From Streptomyces sp. f51 (GTDB lineage Bacteria; Actinomycetota; Actinomycetes; Streptomycetales; Streptomycetaceae): a DNA stretch of 64,000 nt. Numbering within the stretch: position 1 is the first letter of the stretch; each line of letters opens with the position of its first letter. This document shows positions 26,899-33,690 of this stretch, piece after piece. A program made the position numbers and the translations under genes. The stretch spans positions 1-64,000 of the forward strand of contig NZ_CP149798.1 of NCBI RefSeq assembly GCF_037940415.1. The letters are read 5' to 3'. The notes under the pieces were generated by a model. The model made no database searches. It had not been told where the DNA came from and saw only the letters and a list, made by a program, of their open reading frames with translations.

Positions 26899-27657
26899 TC
26901 AGCCCGCAGTCGGAACCGTTCGCCCGGAGGCGACGGCCGCGGGCTTGGGGTTGAGCATGCGTTCGGCCAACTCGCCGAAGACCAGGCCGAATCCGGCCCA
27001 CAGGACGGTCTGGATGGCCAGGGCGGAGAGCCTGAACCGCCACAGCAGGGTGGCCGGGAAGTCCTTCGGCACCTCGTTGATGACGGGCAGGAACGCGTAG
27101 GCCAGGCCGATCGCGACGGCGAAGGCGGCGACCGCGGTGACGGTGGCGTACCAGGTGCCGAGGCTCGGGGCGAGGCGCTTGCCGAGGATGGTGGCACCCA
27201 CCGCGAGGAGCACGCTGAGGACCATCATCAGGAAGTACAGGGCGGTCCGCTTGCCGATGGTGTCGGGGTCGCCCACCGACGGCGGGTTGGCCGGGTACTT
27301 CAGGAACGGCACGACGTACACGGCCAGGAGCGCGGTCCCCGACAGCAGGAGCGCGGTCGCGCGCGGGCCGAAGCGGCCCACGCGGCCGAGCGCGAAGCAG
27401 TAGGCGAGGGCCGCGATGCCGCCGAAGGAGACGCCGTAGACGAGGACGCCGGTGGCGAGACCCGCGGTGGACTGGAGGCTGCGGGAGACGAGTTCGACCT
27501 CGTGCCCGTGTGCGTGGGAGTGGGCCTCCTCGAAGCCGATGGCGCTGTCGACGGTCGGTTCACCGAGCAAGTAGGCGACGACCAGGGCGAGTACACCGGC
27601 CGCCAGGCCGGCGAGCATGCCGCGCACGAGCAGGTTTCTTACCGTTGCGGAGTTCAT
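26899..27657 (-). CDS. cbtA: Cobalt transporter subunit CbtA (proposed)
   Basis: The 252-residue protein starts at ATG 27657 and has about five to six membrane spans (LLVRGMLAGLAAGVLALVVAYLLGEP; GVLVYGVSFGGIAALAYCFALG; ALYFLMMVLSVLLAVGA). The family feature is a His-rich loop after TM1, HSHAHGHEVELVSR, suited to cobalt binding. CbtA was proposed as a cobalt transporter from its association with cobalamin riboswitches and CbtB, and both are present here. It lies 20 bases downstream of cbtB on the same transcript. Confidence 0.88.
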   Translation of the reverse strand: MNSATVRNLLVRGMLAGLAAGVLALVVAYLLGEPTVDSAIGFEEAHSHAHGHEVELVSRSLQSTAGLATGVLVYGVSFGGIAALAYCFALGRVGRFGPRATALLLSGTALLAVYVVPFLKYPANPPSVGDPDTIGKRTALYFLMMVLSVLLAVGATILGKRLAPSLGTWYATVTAVAAFAVAIGLAYAFLPVINEVPKDFPATLLWRFRLSALAIQTVLWAGFGLVFGELAERMLNPKPAAVASGRTVPTAG

Positions 27658-27677
27658 GATGAGCGCTCTCCCTCGCG

Positions 27678-27899
27678 TCAGTGGCAGGGGAAGCCGAGCA
27701 GGTGGCGGGCGTCGTGGACCCACTCGTGGACGTCCTCGCCGGAGACGACGGAGGTGGCGCCCTGTTCGGCGCCGACGAAGTACAGAAGGACCAGCATCAG
27801 GATGCCGAAGAAGACCGCCCAGGGGACGATCGCACCGATCGGCAGCTTGGCGGGGAGAGCGGAAGGGGTGGCTGTCGGCGGAGCGACGGTCTGCGCCAT
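27678..27899 (-). CDS. cbtB: Small cobalt transporter subunit CbtB (proposed)
   Basis: The 73-residue protein has one membrane span (IVPWAVFFGILMLVLLYFVG) and a C-terminal His-rich tail (HEWVHDARHLLGFPCH), the hallmark of CbtB and a likely metal-binding site. GAGGAGG lies 7-8 bases before ATG 27899. It is first in the cbtB-cbtA operon, directly under the cobalamin riboswitch. Together they probably supply cobalt for B12 synthesis. Confidence 0.9.
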   Translation of the reverse strand: MAQTVAPPTATPSALPAKLPIGAIVPWAVFFGILMLVLLYFVGAEQGATSVVSGEDVHEWVHDARHLLGFPCH

Positions 27900-27936
27900 G
27901 GCAGGACCTCCTCGGGAGTTCGCGTCCCATCTCGGT

Positions 27937-28063
27937 GGTGCACAGGATGTCGTCTACGGGTCTGACTCACGCGGCGCCCGGTGTGGCCGGGCGTCGCGCT
28001 CACAGTGGCGCGACCGTGCCGGATTTCCGCCGGCTTCCGTCTTGACGTCATCGATATCGCACC
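27937..28063 (-). promoter_or_regulatory. Cobalamin (B12) riboswitch controlling cbtB-cbtA
   Basis: On the minus strand the leader has the conserved cobalamin-aptamer landmarks in order. P1 is GGTGC...GATG pairing with CATC...GCACC at the two ends. GGAAGCCGGCGGAAATCC is followed by the CGCCACTGTGAG core. A GC-rich P6-like stem comes next, then the B12 box GTGAGTCAGACCC (27958-27970). About 37 bases remain before cbtB, including its ribosome site, so control is probably by sequestering it. High cobalamin would lower cobalt uptake. Confidence 0.88.
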
Positions 28064-28151
28064 GACCGTACCGTGTGCCGCGCGGCTGGCCAAGACCGCG
28101 CCAACCGGGGTGATCTTCCTCTCGTCCCAGGTGACGGGTCCCCGCCGACCG

Positions 28152-29225
28152 TCAGAAGCCGCCGTCGGACAGCCCGAGTTCACGCTCGCCGAGCGGGGCG
28201 AAGAAGCGCTCGACGTCGGCGTCGGTGACCTCGTCGAGGGTGGCAGGGGACCAGCGCGGCCGACGGTCCTTGTCGATGATCTGGGCGCGGACGCCCTCCA
28301 CCAGGTCGGGGGCGGACAGGGCCGCGCAGGACACCCGGTACTCCTGGTTCAGCACCGCCTCCAGGGATCCGAGCCTCCGGGCCCGGCGCACGGCGGTCAG
28401 GGTGACCTTCAGGGCGGTGGGCGACTTGCCGAGCAGGATCTCCGCCGTCTCCTTGGCCTCCGGGTCCCCGGCCGCGAGCAGTCGGCGGATGATCTCCTCG
28501 ACCGTGGCGGCGCCGTAGCAGGCGTCGATCCACTCGCGCCGCTCCCCGAGCCCCGCCGGGGGCGCGGGCCGCGTGTGCGCGGCCAGTGCCTCCGCCACGG
28601 GCCGGTCCGCGAGGTCGGACATCAGCCGCGGCAGCGCGGCGGAGGGCACGTAGTGGTCGGCCAGTCCGCACAGGATCGCGTCCCCGGCACCGATCGAGGC
28701 GCCGGTCAGGGCGAGATGGGTGCCGAGTTCACCCGGGGCCAGGCCGAGCAGCCGGGTGCCGCCGACGTCGGGGACGAATCCGATGCCGGTCTCCGGCATG
28801 GCGACGCGCGAGCGTTCGGTGACGATGCGGACGCCGCCGTGCGCGGAGATCCCGACGCCGCCGCCCATGACGATGCCGTCCATGACCGCCACGTAGGGCT
28901 TGGGGTAGCGCGCGATCCGGGCGTTGAGGTGGTACTCGTCCCGCCAGAACGCGGCGGAGGCGGTGCCGTCCCCGTCCCGCGCGTCGTCGTGGACGACCCG
29001 GATGTCTCCGCCCGCGCACAGCCCGCGCTCCCCCGCGCCGGATACGACGACGATGTCGACGGCGGGGTCGTGCTCCCAGACGGTGAGCGCCTCGTCGATC
29101 CGGCGCACCATCGCGTGGTTGAGGGCGTTCAGCGCACGGGGCCGGTTGAGGGTGAGGTGGGCGGCCCGTCCGTCGGTGCGGAGCAGGACGGAGTCCTCGG
29201 CGCCCGGCGCCCCGGTGCCGTTCAC
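28152..29225 (-). CDS. 3-hydroxyisobutyryl-CoA hydrolase (enoyl-CoA hydratase superfamily)
   Basis: The 357-residue crotonase-fold protein has the HIBYL-CoA hydrolase pattern. Key segments are LNRPRALNALNHAMV, oxyanion-hole GERGLCAGGDIR, GIVMGGGVGISAHG and the catalytic-Glu region AMPETGIGFVPDVGG. The C-terminal extension FLNQEYR-like (AVLNQEYRVSCAAL...DLVEGVRAQIIDKDRRPRW) distinguishes hydrolases from simple hydratases. It should release 3-hydroxyisobutyrate in valine breakdown, feeding propionyl-CoA and then MutAB. Its GTG start at 29225 overlaps the TGA of a truncated acyl-CoA dehydrogenase, so the gene was once translationally coupled to it. Confidence 0.9.
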   Translation of the reverse strand: MNGTGAPGAEDSVLLRTDGRAAHLTLNRPRALNALNHAMVRRIDEALTVWEHDPAVDIVVVSGAGERGLCAGGDIRVVHDDARDGDGTASAAFWRDEYHLNARIARYPKPYVAVMDGIVMGGGVGISAHGGVRIVTERSRVAMPETGIGFVPDVGGTRLLGLAPGELGTHLALTGASIGAGDAILCGLADHYVPSAALPRLMSDLADRPVAEALAAHTRPAPPAGLGERREWIDACYGAATVEEIIRRLLAAGDPEAKETAEILLGKSPTALKVTLTAVRRARRLGSLEAVLNQEYRVSCAALSAPDLVEGVRAQIIDKDRRPRWSPATLDEVTDADVERFFAPLGERELGLSDGGF

Positions 29226-29359
29226 TGGGACGCCTCCGCCGGACGGCCGGCCACGATGACGCGCATGATCTCGGTGGTTCCTTCCACGGTCGGTTCGATC
29301 CCGCCGGTCACGGCGATCTCCCCGCTACGGTACCCACCGGGCGACCGGGCCCCGTCCCG
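29222..29359 (-). pseudogene. 3' remnant of an acyl-CoA dehydrogenase gene
   Basis: The 45 codons between the cupin stop and this TGA end with TVEGTTEIMRVIVAGRP followed by six residues. That is the C-terminal signature of acyl-CoA dehydrogenases (x-EGT-x-EI-x-R-x-x-I-A-R). The preceding ~23 residues (GYRSGEIAVTGGIEP) do not match the family, and there is no start codon or room for the ~380-residue enzyme. The TGA overlaps the hydrolase GTG (GTGA), as in intact acyl-CoA dehydrogenase/hydrolase operons of valine catabolism. A deletion ending just inside the gene is the simplest explanation. Confidence 0.75.
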
Positions 29360-29869
29360 TCAGGCCTCCTCGCCCTCCCCGAGCGCGTACAGGCGCGGCA
29401 GGTTGACCACGATCGCCTCCTGGGTGCTGCGGGCGATCACGACGACGGCCTCCTCTTCGGAATCCGGGTTCTCCTCGCGGTGCGGAACGAACGGCGGCAC
29501 GAAGATGTAGTCACCGGGCGAGGTGCGCAGGCGTACCTCCTCGGGCCCGTCCCCCGAGTCGTCGACGAAGACGAACTCGGGGTGCCCGCTCACCACGTGG
29601 ATCGCGGTCTCGGACTCTCCGTGGTGATGGTCCGAGGACGCGGTGGAGGGGGCGACGTGGGTCTGGCCCATCCACAGCTTCTCGGATCCGACGGTGGTGC
29701 CGCTGACGGCGGCGAATCGGCGCATGCCTCCCGTCTGCGCCGTGTCGCCGTCGAGGGCGTCGGCGCGGATGTGGTGCAGACGGGCGCGCAGAGGGCGTCC
29801 GGACTGCGCTGCGGCGTCCGGGAGATGGGGGTGGAAACCTTCGCCTGGGGTCGTGGGCGGCTCGCTCAT
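29360..29869 (-). CDS. Cupin-domain protein
   Basis: The 169-residue protein has one small-barrel cupin. Motif 1 is DHHHGESETAIHVVSGHPEFVF, with three adjacent His and a Glu as metal ligands. Motif 2 is SPGDYIFVPPFVPHREEN, with the second-motif His. Single-domain cupins of this type are often annotated as regulators or isomerase-like; the function is unknown. It is divergent from the Rrf2-type gene with 142 bases between and reads toward the hydrolase. Its stop directly abuts the acyl-CoA dehydrogenase remnant, so its arrival may mark the deletion junction. Confidence 0.85.
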   Translation of the reverse strand: MSEPPTTPGEGFHPHLPDAAAQSGRPLRARLHHIRADALDGDTAQTGGMRRFAAVSGTTVGSEKLWMGQTHVAPSTASSDHHHGESETAIHVVSGHPEFVFVDDSGDGPEEVRLRTSPGDYIFVPPFVPHREENPDSEEEAVVVIARSTQEAIVVNLPRLYALGEGEEA

Positions 29870-29941
29870 GGACGGGGACGCTAGAGCGGCCCGGAAAAGG
29901 ATGTCAAGAGGTGTCCATTGCCATTCACCTGCGGCAATGTT

Positions 29942-29958
29942 CCCGCAATGTATGCGGG
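29942..29958. promoter_or_regulatory. Inverted repeat between cupin and Rrf2-type genes
   Basis: CCCGCA-ATGTA-TGCGGG is a perfect 6-bp-arm palindrome 54 bases before the Rrf2-type start. It is well placed as an autoregulatory operator for both divergent genes. Confidence 0.4.
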
Positions 29959-30011
29959 GAAGCGATGGAGACCCGGTCGGCGGACGCCGCCGTGTCAGGC
30001 ATCATGTGCGC

Positions 30012-30446
30012 ATGCATATCTCCGCGAAGGCGGACTACGCCACGCGGGCCCTGCTGGAGCTCGCCCGCGAACCGGCCCGCCCGCTCACCTGCGAGTCCAT
30101 GGCCTCCTCACAGCACGTTCCGTTCCGGTTCCTCAAGTCCGTGGTGGGCGAGTTGCGCCGGGCAGGACTGGTACGCAGCCAGCGTGGTTGCGAGGGCGGG
30201 TACTGGCTCGGCCGGCCCGCCGACGAGATCACCCTGCTGGACGTCGTACGCGCCGTGGACGGTGAGCTGATCACCTTGCGGGGCGAGCCACTGGCCGGGC
30301 TCGACTACCCGGGGCCCGCCTCCGGACTCCCCGGGATATGGCGCCGTATCGAGGCCGACGCGGCGGCGGTGCTGGGCGGGACGACGCTCGCCGCGCTGCT
30401 GCCCGCCGGCGCGGCCGGGCGGATGGACCGGGAGGGAGCCGCGTGA
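30012..30446 (+). CDS. Rrf2-family transcriptional regulator
   Basis: The 144-residue protein starts at ATG 30012. The winged-helix domain is typical of Rrf2: AKADYATRALLELA at the start, IPxxFL-like VPFRFLKSVVGELRRAGLV, and the wing RGCEGGYWLGRPADEITLLDVVRAVDG. The Fe-S ligating cysteines of IscR/NsrR are absent; only one Cys, in the wing, is present. It may therefore be a CymR-like or thiol-type regulator rather than Fe-S-dependent. It is translationally coupled (GTGA) to the DsbA-like gene and lies about 1.2 kb upstream of the organosulfur island. Rrf2-type CymR controls cysteine metabolism in Bacillus, so a link is plausible but unproven. Confidence 0.88.
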   Translation: MHISAKADYATRALLELAREPARPLTCESMASSQHVPFRFLKSVVGELRRAGLVRSQRGCEGGYWLGRPADEITLLDVVRAVDGELITLRGEPLAGLDYPGPASGLPGIWRRIEADAAAVLGGTTLAALLPAGAAGRMDREGAA

Positions 30447-31384
30447 ACCGCGCCCCGGGCGGGACGGCGCCCGAGGCGGACGCCGGGGACATGGTGGAGG
30501 TCGTGGAGTACACCGACCCGCTGTGTCCCTGGGCCTGGGGATCGGAGCCGGTGTTCCGCGGGCTGCGCGCCGCGCTGGCCGGCCGGGTCCGCTGGCGGCG
30601 CGTGTACTGCGTCCTGTTCGAGGACGACGACGACCCGCCGCCCGACCCCGCCGCGGAGACCGCCTGGTACGCGCGGTACGTCGAGGACGTCGGCGCCCAC
30701 ACGGGGGCCCCGCGGGCGCGGCGGCTGAGCCGGGTCGCGGCGAGTTCCTGGCCCTCCTCGCTGGCGGCCAAGGCCGCGGAGCGGCAGGGCGAGGAAGTGG
30801 CCGAGCGGGTGCTGCGGCGGCTGCGGGAGAGCGTGTTCGTACGGGGTGAACCGGCGGACACGGCGGCGCTGGCACTGTCCGCGGTCCGGGGCGTGCCCGG
30901 CCTCGACCATGGGCGGCTCGCGGCCGACGCGGCGTCAACGGCCGTACGGGAAGCGGTACTCGCCGACCGGGCCGAGGCGCGCCGACCGGTCGCCGAGGTC
31001 CTGTCGGTGCGCGGCGGCTCGCCGCATCCCGGCGCCGCGAAGGAGACCGCCGAGGGCGGGCACCGCTACGCGCTGCCGACGCTCCTGGTGCGCGCTCCCG
31101 GAGGTCATCGCGTCGTCCCCGGCTGGCGGCCGTACGAGGAGTACGCGGCGGCGTTCGAGGAGTTGAGCCCCGTGCTGCCGACGAGGCCCGCGCGGCCGGC
31201 GGCGGAGGAGGCGCTCGCGCGGTACCGGAGCCTGACCGGCCCCGAGGCGGCGGTCCTGAGCGACGGTCCGTGGCCTCCCCGGGACGCCGTGCGCGTCGAG
31301 ACCGGCAACGGCCCGCTGTGGCTGCACCCGGACGAGGCCGCCGTACACCCGGCGCGCGACGGCGACGCTCCCGCGGCACCCTGA
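30443..31384 (+). CDS. DsbA/FrnE-like thioredoxin-fold protein
   Basis: A GTG at 30443 overlaps the Rrf2-type stop and gives 313 residues. The opening MVEVVEYTDPLCPWAWGSEPVFRGLR (Cys28) is the start of a DsbA-type fold. The motif is CPWA rather than CxxC, so only one active-site Cys is present. The later cis-Pro region is RYALPTLLVRAPGG. Such proteins are usually isomerase- or reductase-like thiol enzymes in the cytoplasm; no signal peptide is seen. Coupling with an Rrf2 regulator suggests a thiol-stress or electrophile role, by inference. Confidence 0.8.
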   Translation: MNRAPGGTAPEADAGDMVEVVEYTDPLCPWAWGSEPVFRGLRAALAGRVRWRRVYCVLFEDDDDPPPDPAAETAWYARYVEDVGAHTGAPRARRLSRVAASSWPSSLAAKAAERQGEEVAERVLRRLRESVFVRGEPADTAALALSAVRGVPGLDHGRLAADAASTAVREAVLADRAEARRPVAEVLSVRGGSPHPGAAKETAEGGHRYALPTLLVRAPGGHRVVPGWRPYEEYAAAFEELSPVLPTRPARPAAEEALARYRSLTGPEAAVLSDGPWPPRDAVRVETGNGPLWLHPDEAAVHPARDGDAPAAP

Positions 31385-31410
31385 GGGCCCTCCGGCGGAC
31401 GGCCCGACGC

Positions 31411-31564
31411 TCTTCCCGCCGACGGGCGGTCCGACGGTCCTCACGCGGCGGTCGGGCGTGGCGGACGATCCGGTGGTCTTCCCGCCGACGGGCGGCCGAC
31501 GGTCCTCGCGCGGCGGTCGGGCCGTGGCGGACGACTCGGTGGTCTTCCCGTCGGCCGGCGGCCG
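31411..31564. repeat. 66-base tandem repeat, about 2.3 copies
   Basis: Copies begin with TCTTCCCG at 31411, 31477 and 31543 and are about 90 percent identical, with small indels that cancel out. The unit is 66 bases (22 codons). The only long frames across it are Arg/Pro-rich and antisense to the DsbA-like gene's end, so I treat it as non-coding spacer before the leader peptide of the sulfur operon. Confidence 0.8.
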
Positions 31565-31639
31565 TCGCGACCGGGTGGGGCGCATCCCCGCGTCCCCGCG
31601 GCCTTCTGATCAGCGGTCAGCACCCGTCCCGCCCAATGA

Positions 31640-31655
31640 GACACCAATTGGTGTC
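31640..31655. promoter_or_regulatory. Perfect 16-bp palindrome, candidate operator of the organosulfur operon
   Basis: GACACCAATTGGTGTC reads identically on both strands and ends two bases before a TTGACA -35 element. An AATT-centred palindrome of this length is unusual in such GC-rich DNA. A bound regulator here would either recruit or block polymerase. Confidence 0.55.
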
Positions 31656-31657
31656 CA

Positions 31658-31687
31658 TTGACAGCCGTCGAGAACCGGCCCCAGGAT
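31658..31687 (+). promoter_or_regulatory. HrdB-type promoter for the leader peptide and organosulfur operon
   Basis: TTGACA at 31658-31663 and CAGGAT at 31682-31687 are 18 bases apart. The predicted start point falls at about 31694-31695, on the ATG of the leader ORF, so the mRNA may be leaderless. Confidence 0.5.
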
Positions 31688-31694
31688 GTGCACC

Positions 31695-31769
31695 ATGCTC
31701 ACGACGCACCCCGGCGTGGTGTGCCGCTACGTGGACCTGCGGCGCACTTCCAGCGCTCTCTGTCGCTGA
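31695..31769 (+). CDS. Cys-containing leader peptide upstream of the peptide-type ABC/LLM operon
   Basis: Twenty-four codons from ATG 31695 (an in-frame ATG at 31686 would add Met-Cys-Thr) end with YVDLRRTSSALCR and stop. This is the pattern of the short 'putative leader peptides' found before sulfur-metabolism genes in Streptomyces: a variable start, then V/I-D-L-x-R-x-x-S-A-L-C. An earlier Cys (VVCR) precedes it. The likely role is ribosome stalling when Cys-tRNA is scarce, which alters expression of the operon starting at 32084. The 314-base gap to that gene leaves room for RNA structure. Three relatives occur at 45543, 49763 and 50236. Confidence 0.75.
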   Translation: MLTTHPGVVCRYVDLRRTSSALCR

Positions 31770-32083
31770 CCGCCTGCCGACCACGGCCTCCAGGCGCCTG
31801 ACTCCCGTCCCGCCGGTACCGGCCCTCCGCCGTACCGACGTGCGGTCGCCGTCATCGCGCGCCGCCCTCTCGGCGTTCCTCCGCCTCTCCTCCCCCAGTC
31901 TCCCGGCTCGCCCCACGGCCTGCCGACGCCCTCTGCCCTGACACGGCATGCCTCCGTGTGCGCCCAAGCACGCACAGGCATGCCCGGCGCCGGGCTGCGC
32001 GTCGCCCGCCGTCGGAGTCCGCCGTCCTTCGCTCCCCCCCCGTCGCCCCGGCGTGGGCGGGAGCTCTCGCAGAAAGCGAACCG

Positions 32084-33658
32084 ATGTCCGGACGCATCAC
32101 GCCCCGCACCTCCACAGTGGCATCCCGTTCCTCCCGGCGCCCCGGTCGGCTCCGCGCGGCCGCCCTGGGAACCGCCCTCGCCTCCGTGCTCGTCCCCGCG
32201 CTGAGCGCCTGCGGCGGCGAGGCCGCGTCGGCCACCGGCTCCGCCGCGCTGAAGTGGACCTCCTCCTACTTCCCCGCCCACTGGGACCCGGTCGTCAGCG
32301 GCAGCGGCGCCCAGTTCCGTGAACTCGCCCTGGTATACGTCTCGTTGACGCGGACGGACGAGCACGGCAAGGCGGTCCCGGACCTCGCGAAGAGCTGGGA
32401 CTACAACGCGGCAGGCGATGTCATCACCTTCCATCTGCGCCCGCACCTCACGTTCAGCGACGGCACACCGGTCGACGCCGCCGCCGTCAAGGCAGCCATC
32501 GAGCGGGCCAAGAAGCAGAAGAACTCCGCCCTGTTCGGCGATCTGACCTCCATCAAGTCGGTGGACGCCCAGGGTCTCGACACCGTGATCCACCTGAGCC
32601 AGGTCGACTACCAGATCCCCCAACTGCTGGGCGAGCGCGTCCTCCAGATCGCCAGCCCCAAGGCCGCGGCGTCGCCCGAGAAGCTGGACCAGAGCCCGGT
32701 CGGCGCGGGCCCGTTCGTCGTCACCCAACTCGTCCCGGGCACCAAGGCGGTGCTGAAGAAGAACCCGGACTACTGGGACGCCAAGAACATCCACATCGAC
32801 CGTGTCGAGCTGAGCTCCGCCCCGGACGCCTCCACCGTCGTCTCCGGACTCCAGACCGGCGTCTACAACTTCGCCGACATCGCGCCCAGTCAGGCCGACG
32901 CGGCCAAGAAGGCCGGACTCGACGTCTTCGTGCAGCCCGGCTTCAACGCCTCCAACCTCAGCCTCAACACCAACAAGGCGCCGTTCGACAACGACAAGGT
33001 CGTCGACGCGGTCCGCTACGCGGTGAACCGTCAGGAGTTCGTCGACAAGCTGACGTTCGGCTACGGCTCGGCGACCGACCAGCCGTTCCCCAAGGGCTAC
33101 GTCGCCTACGACCCGCAGTCCGAGAACGCGTACCCCTACGACCCCGCGAAGGCCAAGAAGCTGCTGAGCGAGGCCGGTTACAAGGCGGGCGCCCTCAAGC
33201 TCAACCTGGTCATCCCGGCCGAGGACCCCCAGGCCGAGATCGTGCAGGCGCAGTTGGCGAAGGTCGGCGTCAAGGTCACGATCAAGATAGACAAGAACTG
33301 GGCCACCCCGTTCTTCGCCAAGGACCTGACGTTCTCGCTGTACGGCACCACCGGGCGTGACTCCGCGGCGCAGACCCTGACCGCGCACTTCGGCCCCAAC
33401 GGTCCGCTCAACCTCAGCTCCCCCTACGAGCCGTCCGGCTTCGAGGCGGCCATCGCCAAGGTGCGCAGGACCCCGCTGGACTCGCCGGACTACGCGAAGG
33501 TCCTCCAGGCGGCGACCCGGGCCGGCCTCAAGAGCAAGGCGCTGGTCTTCACGTACTCCTCGCCCAACCTCATCGCCAAGAGCAAGTCCATCTCCGCCCT
33601 GCCGAAGAACCCGGCCCACATCGACTGGACCGGCGTCACCATCGCCGGCGGCAACTGA
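32084..33658 (+). CDS. Peptide-type ABC transporter substrate-binding lipoprotein
   Basis: The 524-residue protein has a long Arg-rich signal with lipobox LSAC (Cys43) and a family-5 solute-binding fold (SWDYNAAGDVITFHLRPHLTFSDGTPVDAAAVKAAIE; NPDYWDAKNIHIDRVEL; FVDKLTFGYGSATDQPFPKG). Family-5 proteins bind peptides, nickel chelates and other small organics. Associated LLM monooxygenases and an FMN reductase point to a sulfur-containing organic ligand. The set resembles the Klebsiella KPN_01854-01858-type loci recognised in protein-family databases, as far as I recall them. The start ATG 32084 is chosen because the upstream in-frame ATG 31958 adds a non-signal-like Arg/Pro stretch. Confidence 0.88.
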   Translation: MSGRITPRTSTVASRSSRRPGRLRAAALGTALASVLVPALSACGGEAASATGSAALKWTSSYFPAHWDPVVSGSGAQFRELALVYVSLTRTDEHGKAVPDLAKSWDYNAAGDVITFHLRPHLTFSDGTPVDAAAVKAAIERAKKQKNSALFGDLTSIKSVDAQGLDTVIHLSQVDYQIPQLLGERVLQIASPKAAASPEKLDQSPVGAGPFVVTQLVPGTKAVLKKNPDYWDAKNIHIDRVELSSAPDASTVVSGLQTGVYNFADIAPSQADAAKKAGLDVFVQPGFNASNLSLNTNKAPFDNDKVVDAVRYAVNRQEFVDKLTFGYGSATDQPFPKGYVAYDPQSENAYPYDPAKAKKLLSEAGYKAGALKLNLVIPAEDPQAEIVQAQLAKVGVKVTIKIDKNWATPFFAKDLTFSLYGTTGRDSAAQTLTAHFGPNGPLNLSSPYEPSGFEAAIAKVRRTPLDSPDYAKVLQAATRAGLKSKALVFTYSSPNLIAKSKSISALPKNPAHIDWTGVTIAGGN

Positions 33659-33690
33659 CCACCCGCCCACGACAGTTAAGGGGGCAACCC

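Noticed and set aside
26899-27930. Longer start for cbtA at 27930
   Set aside because: It would overlap cbtB completely in another frame; ATG 27657 gives the family-typical N-terminus.
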